This document shows, piece by piece, positions 29,655 to 38,088 of a stretch of 64,000 bases of DNA. Numbering within the stretch: the stretch's first letter is position 1; the number at the start of each line of letters is the position of its first letter. The DNA lies in assembly GCF_027366395.1 (NCBI RefSeq), contig NZ_CP114771.1, forward strand, positions 1,426,001-1,490,000, given 5' to 3'. The notes under the pieces were generated by a model that searched no databases, was not told the DNA's origin, and saw only the letters and a list, made by a program, of their open reading frames with translations. Made by a program: the position numbers and the translations under genes. This DNA is from Endozoicomonas sp. GU-1 (GTDB lineage: Bacteria > Pseudomonadota > Gammaproteobacteria > Pseudomonadales > Endozoicomonadaceae).

Positions 29655-29993
29655 ATGCTACCCCCTGAGTTCTTCAAAATGATGGCGGATGAAATTCGCC
29701 TCCGCTGCCTGCTGCTAATAGCCCGGCAAGGTGAGTTGTGTGTCTATGAACTGGTATCTGCCCTGAATGAGCCACAGCCCAAGATATCCCGACATCTGGC
29801 ACAAATGCGAAATCACGGTTTGTTAAAAACCCGCCGTAAAGATCAATGGATTTTCTATTCCGTAGCAGAAGGTCTGCCCGGCTGGATGAACAAAATCGTT
29901 GACGGCCTGCGCCACTCAAACTGTCTGAAAAGTGAGTACCAGCAGGATACCGACCGGCTGGAATCCATGCCTGACCGCCCTGTTAAGGAGTAA
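29655..29993 (+). CDS. arsR: ArsR-family repressor
   Basis: 112-residue winged-helix repressor starting at ATG 29655 (a TTG codon precedes it). The helix-turn-helix reads [28 protein letters not shown] (two blocks, ~residues 33-60) and is followed by the wing [13 protein letters not shown]. In classical ArsR the metalloid-binding motif is ELCVCDL; here it is ELCVYEL, so one Cys is lost. A second Cys at RHSNCLK near the C-terminus might compensate. The gene is first in an operon with gap and arsJ, separated from gap by 4 bases, and is preceded by a perfect palindrome, so autoregulation by arsenic is expected. Confidence 0.9.
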   Translation: MLPPEFFKMMADEIRLRCLLLIARQGELCVYELVSALNEPQPKISRHLAQMRNHGLLKTRRKDQWIFYSVAEGLPGWMNKIVDGLRHSNCLKSEYQQDTDRLESMPDRPVKE

Positions 29994-29997
29994 GAAA

Positions 29998-31005
29998 ATG
30001 ACGATCAAAGTTGGTATCAATGGCTTCGGCCGTATTGGCAGACTTGCCCTGAGAGCCGCATGGCACTGGCCGGACATTGAGTTCGTCAAAATCAATGACG
30101 TGGCCGGGAACAGTGCGACACTGGCCCACCTGCTGGAATTTGACTCTGTACAAGGTACCTGGCAGGAAACCATTTCATCGGACGACCGGCATATTGTCAT
30201 CAATGGTCAGAGTATTGAGTGCTTTCAGGAAAAAGAGATCACTGCCGTAAACTGGTCGGATTGTGATGTGGTGATCGATGCCACAGGTGTTCACAAGGCA
30301 ACAGCCAAACTTAACCAATATCTTGAGCAGGGCGTTAAACGAGTGGTCGTCACCGCCCCCGTCAAGGAAGAAGGTGTTCTGAATGTGGTTATGGGGGTAA
30401 ATGATAATCTCTATGATGCCAGCCAGCACCGCATTGTCACCGCCGCCTCATGCACCACCAACTGCATAGCGCCTGTTGTTAAAGTTATTCACGAAAACCT
30501 TGGCATTACCCGTGGCGCTATCACCACCGTTCATGACCTGACCAATACCCAGACGATTCTGGATGCCCCCCATAAGGACCTGAGAAGAGCCCGCGCCTGT
30601 GGCATGTCCCTGATCCCGACAACAACCGGTTCTGCCACTGCCATCACTCAGATTTTTCCTGATCTGAAGGGGCTGTTGAATGGCCATGCTATCCGGGTGC
30701 CGCTGGCGAATGCATCGATCACTGATATGGTGTTTGACGTATCCCGGGATACTTCAGCGGAGGAAGTTAATCAGCTGTTGAAATCCGCCGCCGGGGATTC
30801 ACTGAACGGCATCCTCGGTTATGAAGAGAGGCCCCTGGTTTCCATCGATTACCGTGGCGACCAGCGCTCTTCAATTATTGATGCACTGTCCACCATGGTG
30901 GTTGACCAGCGCATGGTAAAAATTTATGCCTGGTACGATAATGAAATGGGCTACGCTTGTCGTACGGCCGAACTGGCGCTCAAGGTTGGCAGAGAGAACG
31001 CCTGA
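29998..31005 (+). CDS. gap: Glyceraldehyde-3-phosphate dehydrogenase, arsenate-resistance type
   Basis: 335 residues from ATG 29998, placed by AAGGAG seven bases upstream; a longer frame overlapping arsR is not needed. The NAD-binding start [10 protein letters not shown], catalytic Cys152 in ASCTTNC, and the C-terminal [11 protein letters not shown] are all canonical GAPDH. Its position between arsR and arsJ is that of the dedicated GAPDH which uses arsenate to make unstable 1-arseno-3-phosphoglycerate for export by ArsJ. That specialised role is inferred from context; the sequence alone also fits a glycolytic enzyme. Its stop overlaps the arsJ start by one base (TGATG). Confidence 0.92.
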   Translation: MTIKVGINGFGRIGRLALRAAWHWPDIEFVKINDVAGNSATLAHLLEFDSVQGTWQETISSDDRHIVINGQSIECFQEKEITAVNWSDCDVVIDATGVHKATAKLNQYLEQGVKRVVVTAPVKEEGVLNVVMGVNDNLYDASQHRIVTAASCTTNCIAPVVKVIHENLGITRGAITTVHDLTNTQTILDAPHKDLRRARACGMSLIPTTTGSATAITQIFPDLKGLLNGHAIRVPLANASITDMVFDVSRDTSAEEVNQLLKSAAGDSLNGILGYEERPLVSIDYRGDQRSSIIDALSTMVVDQRMVKIYAWYDNEMGYACRTAELALKVGRENA

Positions 31006-32240
31006 TGACTGAGACTACCCACGTTGAAAACACCAGGCAGTTCCGGCAACAGCAGATAAGAAATTATGCGCTTATCACCTTCAACTACTGGAACTTCACC
31101 CTGACCGATGGTGCCCTGCGCATGCTTGTGGTTCTCCACTTCTATGCACTGGGTTATTCCGGTTTGGAAATTGCCATGCTGTTTCTCTTTTATGAGTTCT
31201 TCGGGGTAGTCACTAACCTGCTTGGCGGCTGGCTGGGTGCCCGAATCGGTCTGAACAGAACCATGAATATCGGCCTGTTTATGCAGATCATCGCTTTGCT
31301 GATGCTGTCAGTCCCTGCCCAGTTCCTGTCTATACCTCTGGTGATGTTTGCCCAGGCGATTTCAGGCATCGCCAAGGACCTGAACAAGATGAGCGCGAAG
31401 ACCTCCATAAAAACCCTGGTCAGTAGCCAGCAGGCAGGAAAACTCTATCGCTGGATAGCCATTTTGACGGGGTCCAAAAATGCCCTGAAAGGTGCAGGTT
31501 TCTTTCTGGGCGGGGCCCTGCTCAGTCTGATTGGCTTTCAGAGTGCCATGCTGACCATGTCGTCTGTATTGACCCTGGTACTGGCAGGCAGCCTGATATG
31601 GCTGCAAAAAGACCTGGGCAAAGCCCGCAGCAAGCCCAAATTCACCCAGATATTCTCCAAGAGCAAGGCCATCAATACGCTCTCTGCGACCCGCCTTTTT
31701 CTCTTTGCCTCCCGGGACGTATGGTTTGTCATCGCCCTTCCTGTCTCCCTGAGTGCCGTTTTTGGCTGGAGCCACGTGGAAACGGGGAGTTTCATGGCTA
31801 TATGGGTGATTGGTTATGGCCTGGTTCAGGGGATTGCGCCCCAAATTACCGGGACTGAGAGTCAGCCTGTCCAGAGTCGCACCGCCCTGGCATTATGGTC
31901 AGCAACGCTATTACTGGTGTCGGTCCTGCTGGCACTGGCGATCACATGCCAGTGGTATCCCCAGTTGAGTCTGATTATCGGCCTACTGATTTTTGGTGGG
32001 GTTTTCGCCATCAACTCTTCGCTGCACTCTTACCTGATTGTCTCTTTTGCCCGGGAAGAAGGCGCATCCATGGATGTTGGCTTTTATTACATGGCCAACG
32101 CCATGGGGCGTTTAACCGGGACCGTGCTTTCGGGATTGGCTTTTCAATGGGGAGGACTGGCAGCCTGCCTGTGGATCTCTTCACTCTTTATCATGCTCAC
32201 TGCAATCATTTCACTGACGATGCCGGATCATAATCCGTAA
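31005..32240 (+). CDS. arsJ: Organoarsenical efflux MFS permease ArsJ
   Basis: 411-residue major-facilitator protein in the inner membrane. The start ATG overlaps the gap stop codon (TGATG), giving tight coupling. Family-typical features are the opening RNYALITFNYWNFTLTDGA, FYEFFGVVTNLLGGWLGARIGL in the first helix bundle, and SGIAKDLNKMSAKTSIKT in the region after helix 4. About 11-12 hydrophobic segments are apparent. Together with the preceding GAPDH it forms the known ArsJ pathway that expels 1-arseno-3-phosphoglycerate, which then decomposes outside the cell. The arsR-gap-arsJ order is the usual one. Confidence 0.93.
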   Translation: MTETTHVENTRQFRQQQIRNYALITFNYWNFTLTDGALRMLVVLHFYALGYSGLEIAMLFLFYEFFGVVTNLLGGWLGARIGLNRTMNIGLFMQIIALLMLSVPAQFLSIPLVMFAQAISGIAKDLNKMSAKTSIKTLVSSQQAGKLYRWIAILTGSKNALKGAGFFLGGALLSLIGFQSAMLTMSSVLTLVLAGSLIWLQKDLGKARSKPKFTQIFSKSKAINTLSATRLFLFASRDVWFVIALPVSLSAVFGWSHVETGSFMAIWVIGYGLVQGIAPQITGTESQPVQSRTALALWSATLLLVSVLLALAITCQWYPQLSLIIGLLIFGGVFAINSSLHSYLIVSFAREEGASMDVGFYYMANAMGRLTGTVLSGLAFQWGGLAACLWISSLFIMLTAIISLTMPDHNP

Positions 32241-32277
32241 CACCGATGTTTGCCCAACAGCAGGGAAACCCAAACCA

Positions 32278-32311
32278 CCAGCGTCTTCATCATTCATGAG
32301 GCGCTGGCTTT
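32278..32311 (+). terminator. ars operon terminator
   Basis: Outer stem CCAGCG (32278-32283) with CGCTGG (32302-32307), inner stem CTTCAT/ATGAGG (one G.U), then CTTTT. It lies about 40 bases past the arsJ stop. Confidence 0.65.
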
Positions 32312-32402
32312 TGAAGAATTTGATATTGACCAGATTGTATTAGAGAGGAACTTTTATAAGAACGAGTGGTCTCACGCTGTAAACCTTTAATTCTATAATT
32401 CA

Positions 32403-33503
32403 ATGACTAATCCCTTTTTAACCTCACACTCACTGTATACGGAATTTCAAAAATCGTATGAGTCTGTTATGTCAGGCAGTGGATTGGTTTTTAAAGCCTG
32501 TCCACAGCAAAATAGTTTGGTGTTCGGGCTGCGCGTTGGTCAAACTGAACCCAGTAATTATTTCAACAACTTGATTCCATGTAGTGCAAGTCTACATAAT
32601 CCATTCAGTGATTCCCGCTTTAAAAAAGTGCCAGTCAGGGTTATTTACTCTCAAAGCTCCTCAGCTATTAATATTCATCACAATCCTTGTGAAGTTGCTG
32701 ATCCATTACCCAATAATCAACATCTTGTTGATCCTCGCTTCGTGCGAGCAATGCCAGTTTCCATAATCACCCCTCGAACAAATAGTGAACAGCTTCAACA
32801 AAATATACCTCCCGCAAGAAATGAGTTGCATTTTAACGCTTTTGCTTCCAGCTCTGGTGAATCTCTGACCCTCTCTCATGATAAGCCTGACCGGAAGGCT
32901 AACGCGCAGCCCGGGAAAGAGATCCCCTGTACCGGGGCCAGGAAAAGGAAGACAAACGAACAGGCTGAGAAACGGAAGGCTTACTATAAGACCTGGTCAC
33001 ACTCCGAGAGAGGAAAGGCTTTGAAGCGAACCTGGGAAAATTCTGAGAAGGGGAAGATTTGCCGCAGAGCTTACCGGAAGGCTTACGCACATTCCGAGAA
33101 AGGAAAGGCTTACCAGAAGGCTTACTCACAGACCCCGAAGCGGAAGGCTTACCAGAAGGCTTACTCACAGTCCGAGAGAGGGAGAGCTTCCAGACGAGCT
33201 TACAGGCATTCCGAAAAAGGGAGAGCTACCCAACGAGCCTGGGAACAATCTCTGAAAAGGAAGGCTTACAAGAAGGCTTATTCACAGTCCGAAAGAGCGA
33301 AAGCTTCCAAACGAGCTTACACACAATCCGAAAAGGGGAAAGCTACTTATCGAGCCCGGAAACAGTCCCTGAAAATGAAGGCTTTACAGAGTGCTTCCCA
33401 TGAAGCTTTCAAGCATACCAGTGATCAAGAACAAGAGAAGACCACTGGTAAGCATGCTACCGTTTTATCTGCACAAACATCTGAAGCGACCGATTACAAA
33501 TGA
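32403..33503 (+). CDS. Basic protein with eleven 13-residue repeats
   Basis: 366 residues, not recognised. The first ~185 are unremarkable and polar. From about residue 189 to 333 the protein is a tandem array of ~11 copies of a 13-residue unit of the type S-E-K-G-K-A-Y-Q-K-A-Y-S-Q, very rich in Lys, Arg, Ala, Tyr and Ser. The unit is strongly helical, so the array should be a long positively charged helical rod or solenoid that could bind nucleic acid or membranes. There is no signal peptide. A TATAAT sequence ends only three bases before the ATG, so the true start or promoter is uncertain. It is translationally coupled to an acidic partner (ATGA overlap at 33500). A host-nucleus or DNA-binding effector is one guess. 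Confidence 0.75.
   Translation: MTNPFLTSHSLYTEFQKSYESVMSGSGLVFKACPQQNSLVFGLRVGQTEPSNYFNNLIPCSASLHNPFSDSRFKKVPVRVIYSQSSSAINIHHNPCEVADPLPNNQHLVDPRFVRAMPVSIITPRTNSEQLQQNIPPARNELHFNAFASSSGESLTLSHDKPDRKANAQPGKEIPCTGARKRKTNEQAEKRKAYYKTWSHSERGKALKRTWENSEKGKICRRAYRKAYAHSEKGKAYQKAYSQTPKRKAYQKAYSQSERGRASRRAYRHSEKGRATQRAWEQSLKRKAYKKAYSQSERAKASKRAYTQSEKGKATYRARKQSLKMKALQSASHEAFKHTSDQEQEKTTGKHATVLSAQTSEATDYK
32967..33401 (+). repeat. Tandem 39-bp coding repeats
   Basis: About eleven 39-base units encoding the 13-residue repeat. Neighbouring units such as those at 33100-33175 are nearly identical at the DNA level (AAGGCTTACCAGAAGGCTTA recurs), while outer ones have diverged. This pattern suggests recent local duplication and possible length variation between strains. 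Confidence 0.85.
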
Positions 33504-34570
33504 TTCCTCTGATAGCCCTGATTACAGGCAGCGCCAAATCTTTACTGACCGGTGAGTTGAGCCCCATCGACTCGATAAATCAGCTTGACATGTCACCGTC
33601 TGACATTGCCGCCGCAAAACAACAGTTGCCCATTTACCCGATACCCTCACCAGCAGCACTTTATTTCTCAACGTCTTGTACTACCCACGACAGCTCCTCA
33701 ATTAACAGCAAAGAACTTAACGACTATCAAATAGTCGAGCTTGACGAAAATACTACTCCAGGCTGTTTATCCTGTAGCGAAATAGATACTCAAGACACTG
33801 GAAGTATTAGCTCAACAGCCACCGATATGTCAGCCGGAGTGACGCCCGGCACCAGCATCAGCATTGAACAGAACTCAGGGCTTCACGACAATTACTCAAT
33901 GATCAAGAACAGTCCGCCGTCCGATCCCTGGCCACAAGGAATATTGAGTAAGGATGACCATATAAACTATGGTGATTTAAGGGACTGGCTAAATGACTTA
34001 AATGGTATCTACGATGAAGAGCCCGTGTTTCGCTCTATTTTTAATCTTCCCTTCCCCTCAGATCAATCTCAACTATTCCCGGATCAAATAAGCACTCACC
34101 CAACCTATGGCTGGGTTTTTGATAACTTTCTGACGGACTGGATTAATGACAGGGCAATGCAGGTAATCACACCTGATCCGGGTGAACTGATGGATGACAG
34201 CCCTGTCAACGATAATAATCAATCACAACAAACTGAGGCTTCAAAGACATTTGACCAGATATACATTCCCTTTATTGAGAAGTTTGACCGCCAGGATGAA
34301 GAGCAGGCAAAAGAGTTCTTCCAGAAAATATATGAACTGCTGGCTCCTCTCAGAGGGCTTCTGGTTATTGCTATCGCGGGAGTTGATAGAGGTAATGGCA
34401 ATATTACCAAAGGACAGAGACTTTCAAGGTTATTAAACCAGTCGGGAATTCCTGCTTCCAATATCAGAGTATTCGAATCACACGGGCACAGTTATGTATT
34501 GGCCAAAAGAGGCGAGCACAGGGATCATTTTGAATCCAGCCCCGAACCCTATTGGAAAAGCACCTGCTAA
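33500..34570 (+). CDS. Acidic protein coupled to the repeat protein
   Basis: 356 residues, not recognised. The start codon overlaps the preceding stop as ATGA, so the two are translated together. The N-terminal ~240 residues are Ser/Thr/Asp-rich and probably largely disordered. The C-terminal third looks folded: FDQIYIPFIEKFDRQDEEQAKEF, a hydrophobic strand GLLVIAIAGVDRG, then KGQRLSRLLNQSGIPASNIR and a final strand. That order weakly recalls peptidoglycan-binding OmpA-like folds, but key residues are not convincing. The acidic charge complements the strongly basic upstream protein, hinting that they bind each other. Confidence 0.72.
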   Translation: MIPLIALITGSAKSLLTGELSPIDSINQLDMSPSDIAAAKQQLPIYPIPSPAALYFSTSCTTHDSSSINSKELNDYQIVELDENTTPGCLSCSEIDTQDTGSISSTATDMSAGVTPGTSISIEQNSGLHDNYSMIKNSPPSDPWPQGILSKDDHINYGDLRDWLNDLNGIYDEEPVFRSIFNLPFPSDQSQLFPDQISTHPTYGWVFDNFLTDWINDRAMQVITPDPGELMDDSPVNDNNQSQQTEASKTFDQIYIPFIEKFDRQDEEQAKEFFQKIYELLAPLRGLLVIAIAGVDRGNGNITKGQRLSRLLNQSGIPASNIRVFESHGHSYVLAKRGEHRDHFESSPEPYWKSTC

Positions 34571-34690
34571 CCACCGGTGTGAACTTCGGCAAATTTTTAT
34601 ACAAACGTACTAATATCGAAAGACAAAAAAGTGGAGAACTCGAAGGGTCAATTCTTCCGCTTTTTCTTTTGCAAACTCTAAAACGACAAA

Positions 34691-34716
34691 ACCCTTACGA
34701 CAGGTATCGTAAGGGT
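34691..34716 (-). terminator. tRNA operon terminator
   Basis: A perfect 10-bp stem (ACCCTTACGA 34691-34700 with TCGTAAGGGT 34707-34716) lies 9 bases past the CCA end of tRNA-Asp and is followed on the minus strand by TTTTGTCGTTTT. Confidence 0.85.
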
Positions 34717-34725
34717 TAAGGTTTA

Positions 34726-34802
34726 TGGCGGACCGGACGGGACTCGAACCCGCGACCTCCGGCGTGACAGGCCGGCATTCTAACCAACTGAACTACCGGT
34801 CC
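34726..34802 (-). tRNA. tRNA-Asp (GUC)
   Basis: 77-nt cloverleaf. Acceptor GGACCGG pairs with CCGGTCC, followed by G73 and an encoded CCA. The anticodon loop CCTGTCACG contains GTC. The T-arm reads GCGGGTTCGAGTCCCGT. It is the second tRNA in a two-gene operon after tRNA-Val. Confidence 0.96.
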
Positions 34803-34806
34803 GCTA

Positions 34807-34840
34807 TCTAGTTTCTGGTTTCAAGAAACCAGTTTCTAGC
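34807..34840. repeat. Palindromic tRNA spacer
   Basis: The spacer between the two tRNAs is TAGTTTCTGGTTTC followed by AAGAAACCAGTTTCTAG, a near-palindrome built from TAGTTTCT units. Similar TAGTTTCTAG blocks form the arms of the 23S helix-45 insertion at 16746-16850. Confidence 0.6.
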
Positions 34841-34916
34841 TGGTGGGTGATGACGGGATCGAACCGCCGACCCTCTGCTTGTAAGGCAGATGCTCTCCCA
34901 GCTGAGCTAATCACCC
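34841..34916 (-). tRNA. tRNA-Val (UAC)
   Basis: 76-nt cloverleaf with acceptor GGGTGAT/ATCACCC, discriminator A and encoded CCA. The anticodon loop CCTTACAAG contains TAC. The D-arm AGCTCAGCTGGGAGAGC and T-arm GGCGGTTCGATCCCGTC are canonical. Confidence 0.96.
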
Positions 34917-34932
34917 TGCGCTTGTGGCCGGT

Positions 34933-34960
34933 ATGATATCGAATCGAGAGAGTGTGTCAA
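34933..34960 (-). promoter_or_regulatory. tRNA operon promoter
   Basis: Minus-strand TTGACA (34955-34960), 16-base spacer, TATCAT (34933-34938), then a GC-rich discriminator (ACCGGCC) 16 bases before the tRNA-Val 5' end. This is typical of a strong stable-RNA promoter. Confidence 0.8.
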
Positions 34961-35066
34961 TCCCTTTTTGCGGTATTTATCTGAACAATCCTCGAACCAC
35001 AATTTCAAACAACAAGGGCGTCGGATAACAAGCATCAAACTCAGGGTAAACCTTATACTGCTTTGT

Positions 35067-35579
35067 TCAGCCACCCAGATGGATATAACTCTTTACCCGC
35101 CCTTCTTCTTTCAGCTGATCAATACGCACCTGCTGGATGGCAACACCATGCTTTGTTTGCAGCAGCACAAGCCATTTAAGCAGTTTCTGGTAGGCTGCAT
35201 CTTCAACCCAAACCGAGAGGCCCTTGCGGTCTGGCTGCACTCTTCCCAGGGTGATACCTGCCTGTTGGGCAACATTGGCAGCTATGGAGGAGAGTTCCTG
35301 ACGGGGTGAAGCTCTTTGTTGATTTTTCTGCAGGTCACGGGCTTTGGGTAAATTATTGTGTAACCAGGTGTTCATTTCCTGCTGATAGTGATAGTTGCTT
35401 TTCTGAGCCTTCGACCATTGGCTTACGGGCTCCCAAATCAGCAGATAGATGAGTGCTGCAAACACCAGAGTAACAAGCAGTTGGAGTATTTTACGATCTC
35501 CGGAAGGCCGCATTTCATACCAGGATTTACAGTGCTGCCAGTACGGGTTAGCCATGAGCAGGCGATTCAGTTTTTGCAT
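35067..35579 (-). CDS. gspM: Type II secretion inner-membrane protein GspM
   Basis: 170 residues from ATG 35577-35579, chosen because a GGGGGGGAA purine run precedes it. An ATG at 35597 overlapping the gspL stop (ATGA) is the alternative. GspM partners GspL and the inner-membrane assembly platform. A short cytosolic tail is followed by one membrane helix (LLVTLVFAALIYLLIW), a coiled-coil stretch, and a periplasmic ferredoxin-like C-terminal domain (ITLGRVQPDRKGLSVWVED, then VAIQQVRI). It is the last visible gene of gspE-M; no gspN follows. Confidence 0.9.
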   Translation of the reverse strand: MQKLNRLLMANPYWQHCKSWYEMRPSGDRKILQLLVTLVFAALIYLLIWEPVSQWSKAQKSNYHYQQEMNTWLHNNLPKARDLQKNQQRASPRQELSSIAANVAQQAGITLGRVQPDRKGLSVWVEDAAYQKLLKWLVLLQTKHGVAIQQVRIDQLKEEGRVKSYIHLGG

Positions 35580-35593
35580 GGTTCCCCCCCCAA

Positions 35594-36991
35594 TCATCTC
35601 CTGATCGTAACTCTGGCAATCACACCGGACTTACCCTGGTTAGCGTTATCCAGCTTACCTTGTAAGCCGGAAGTGTTGAGTTTTTCCAGAAGCTGGTTCA
35701 CCGTGTCCAACTCACCGGTTGCAAATTCATAGACCAGTTGACCGGTAGCCTCGTTGAAATCCAGATGCCTGGGTTCAAGTTTTACCTTGTCGCCCATGGT
35801 GCCAGAAACACGGGAAAGAACCTGAAGCATGGATAGAAAAGGGGTTTCGGTGGTTTGAGTATCCCGAGTACGCAAGCGGTGCTCCATTATTTGCTTTACA
35901 TTAAAAGACATCTGTTGTCGTGCCTGTGCCTGCTGGGCTTGTCGGTCACTGGGGAATACCGAGAGGTAGTTTTTTATGGAATCCCTCCAGAGGGATTCCG
36001 ACTTATTCTGATAAATCACACCTTCTGTAACTGACAGTCCAAGCTCAAGAATCAGCCAGCAGCCAGCCGCAGCCAACAGGGGCCACCAGCGCCGGATAAA
36101 TCGCCCGGTTCTTCTCGGGCACTGATAGGCCCCCTGTCGGAAATCAAGCAGCTGATTGTTGCGCCTTGCAGTAAAATAGTGCCCGGCAAAATACTCAAAG
36201 ACTGAGCCCTTAAGCGGTACCTTATCGACGAGCCAGCCACGCTCAGCAAGCAAACCGGATGTTTCATCCATTCTGGTTGCGGTAACCGCCAGCGTATTGT
36301 CAGAGAACATCAATCTGACTTTTGAGGGCAGCTCATCCACTGTTGCAGCAACCGTATTATCGAGAGAGCTGGCCAGAGTATCAGGGAGTTGATGATCGGG
36401 ATGATCTGGAAATATGAAAGGGAGCGCTTCGTAATTCAGGGTAACGCCTTCACGACCGGGTGAGGCCATCATCACCGCATCATTGTCCATTATCAGGCAG
36501 GTATATCCCGGCTCAGCCTTCAGAAACTGCATGTCGGCCAGGATGCTGGTCAGTGGTAACTGATGTTCCTCAAAGAGGGCCAGCAAGGCCTGTAGAGCTG
36601 AGTGGGGAATACCGGCAACAGAAACCTGCAAGTCCCTGTCAGGAAAACCATGAACAATATGCATGGTTTCAATATCCTGGGCCAGATGCTCCTCCACCAG
36701 ATAAGGGAGTGCGGTTGCCAGGTGCTTTTTCTGGCCAGCATTAATCGTCAGGTGTTTATACAAACAAAGCGATCCTCCCAGGAGCAGAATCACCTCATCT
36801 GGCAGACGGTCCACGTCCTCTCGATCTTCAGGCTCATCAGCACACCATGCTGCTCTGAGCTGATCAATCGCTGTCAGATGAAGTTCTCCGGTCATAGAGC
36901 CTGTCGATGTAAACTTCCCCCACTGGACAATGGTACTGGCATCAACAGAGCTGACTGGAGCAGGCATTCGAACCAATAGCATTTTTTTCAT
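35594..36991 (-). CDS. gspL: Type II secretion protein GspL
   Basis: 465 residues, within the GspL range. It has a cytoplasmic actin-like N-terminal domain (residues ~1-290, with the DEVILLLGG segment) that recruits the GspE ATPase. One membrane helix (WWPLLAAAGCWLILELGLSV) and a periplasmic domain ending in ARVTIRR follow. The start overlaps the gspK stop by one base (TAATG). The family is poorly conserved, and placement between gspK and gspM supports the call. Confidence 0.92.
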   Translation of the reverse strand: MKKMLLVRMPAPVSSVDASTIVQWGKFTSTGSMTGELHLTAIDQLRAAWCADEPEDREDVDRLPDEVILLLGGSLCLYKHLTINAGQKKHLATALPYLVEEHLAQDIETMHIVHGFPDRDLQVSVAGIPHSALQALLALFEEHQLPLTSILADMQFLKAEPGYTCLIMDNDAVMMASPGREGVTLNYEALPFIFPDHPDHQLPDTLASSLDNTVAATVDELPSKVRLMFSDNTLAVTATRMDETSGLLAERGWLVDKVPLKGSVFEYFAGHYFTARRNNQLLDFRQGAYQCPRRTGRFIRRWWPLLAAAGCWLILELGLSVTEGVIYQNKSESLWRDSIKNYLSVFPSDRQAQQAQARQQMSFNVKQIMEHRLRTRDTQTTETPFLSMLQVLSRVSGTMGDKVKLEPRHLDFNEATGQLVYEFATGELDTVNQLLEKLNTSGLQGKLDNANQGKSGVIARVTIRR

Positions 36992-38088
36992 TAATTAGCC
37001 CCTGAGTTCCCTGTTAAATCGGCCTTGTGAGCAGGAACCCAATATTGACTCGGCCCAATTTCTCTGCCGATTACCTGCACATGCCCCTCACTGCTTCGGT
37101 AAAAAATCGTTTTTAAGTAAAAGGTGGTCTCTCTATAGGTTGCCTTAATCCGGGCACTGAAATACTGACTGTCAAATACCACCCGTTCATTTTGATTTCT
37201 CTCATTAAAAATTCCGGCCTTTCCAGATAGAGCGACAAGCTGATTCAATTCTTCAACATTGGATAACCCGGCTTCACCCCGGCGGTTAATGATCATTAAG
37301 GCATCCCCCTCGGAGATATTCTTGTTTAACGAGCGGATAACCTCTGGCAGGGCAGTGTTCATATTCATTTTTGATGATCTGGGTATAACCGTAATATATG
37401 GCAACAGTTTTTCAACTTCCTCGTTATTAAAACCATCAATTAATATCAATTCCGAGACCGATGTCATTTCAGTCTGTCCGGTTCGTCTTGGGGGAACAAG
37501 GGATAGATAGACCTGATCTTCCGTTCCCCTTGAGACACTTTTCTGCTCTTTGTTCATCCAGCGAGCTATGTTGTAAGCCAGTTGCGGGTCCATGGATTGC
37601 GCTGTCAGCAGATTCTCAAACATTTGCACAGCCGGTGAACCACCTCTTTCAGCCCGCGATTCACCTGAGGGCTTACTGTCATCAGCAAGCCAGTTCAAAT
37701 TAAACCGGCTCTGCTCATCCTGAACCTGTAATTCGATAACGCCCTGTTCTACGTCATAGTTGATGGTTTCAACATTCCACAGCTCATTTTCATGATCCAC
37801 CATTCGGTTATTTTTTTTATCCTGTTGAAAATCTTGTTCCAGCAGCCATGCGACGTACTGTTCAACGCCCAGTGCATAGTGTTTTGCCTGGGTTCTTTCC
37901 AGATATCGGGCGTTCTTTTCAGTGTGCAGCCAGAGATTCATAACAATCTCAGAAGCAACCGTTGTGATCAGCAAAAAAATCAACAGCACATAAATAAGAG
38001 CAATCCCTGATTGGTGGCATGATGGAAATTTACCGGGCGAAGCCCTGACTGGCAGACGGTTTTCAGCAGGCTCAATAACCATCGACAC
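36991..38088 (-). CDS. gspK: Type II secretion minor pseudopilin GspK
   Basis: 365 residues, the large minor pseudopilin that caps the pseudopilus tip with GspI and GspJ. The prepilin-like region reads HQSGIALIYVLLIFLLITTVAS, with the Gly cleavage site followed by a hydrophobic helix but Ala/Ile in place of the usual FTL. The alpha-domain insertion and the helix-hairpin-helix-like SNVEELNQL segment are present. It overlaps gspJ by 17 bases and gspL by one. Confidence 0.94.
   Translation of the reverse strand: MSMVIEPAENRLPVRASPGKFPSCHQSGIALIYVLLIFLLITTVASEIVMNLWLHTEKNARYLERTQAKHYALGVEQYVAWLLEQDFQQDKKNNRMVDHENELWNVETINYDVEQGVIELQVQDEQSRFNLNWLADDSKPSGESRAERGGSPAVQMFENLLTAQSMDPQLAYNIARWMNKEQKSVSRGTEDQVYLSLVPPRRTGQTEMTSVSELILIDGFNNEEVEKLLPYITVIPRSSKMNMNTALPEVIRSLNKNISEGDALMIINRRGEAGLSNVEELNQLVALSGKAGIFNERNQNERVVFDSQYFSARIKATYRETTFYLKTIFYRSSEGHVQVIGREIGPSQYWVPAHKADLTGNSGAN

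Noticed and set aside
32967-33401. CRISPR-like regularly spaced repeats
   Set aside because: The 39-base units are directly adjacent without spacers and keep one coding frame; they are protein repeats, and no cas genes are present.
33950-34570. OmpA-like domain in the acidic protein
   Set aside because: The order of elements is vaguely similar, but the conserved Asp/Arg peptidoglycan-binding residues are not convincing and there is no signal peptide.
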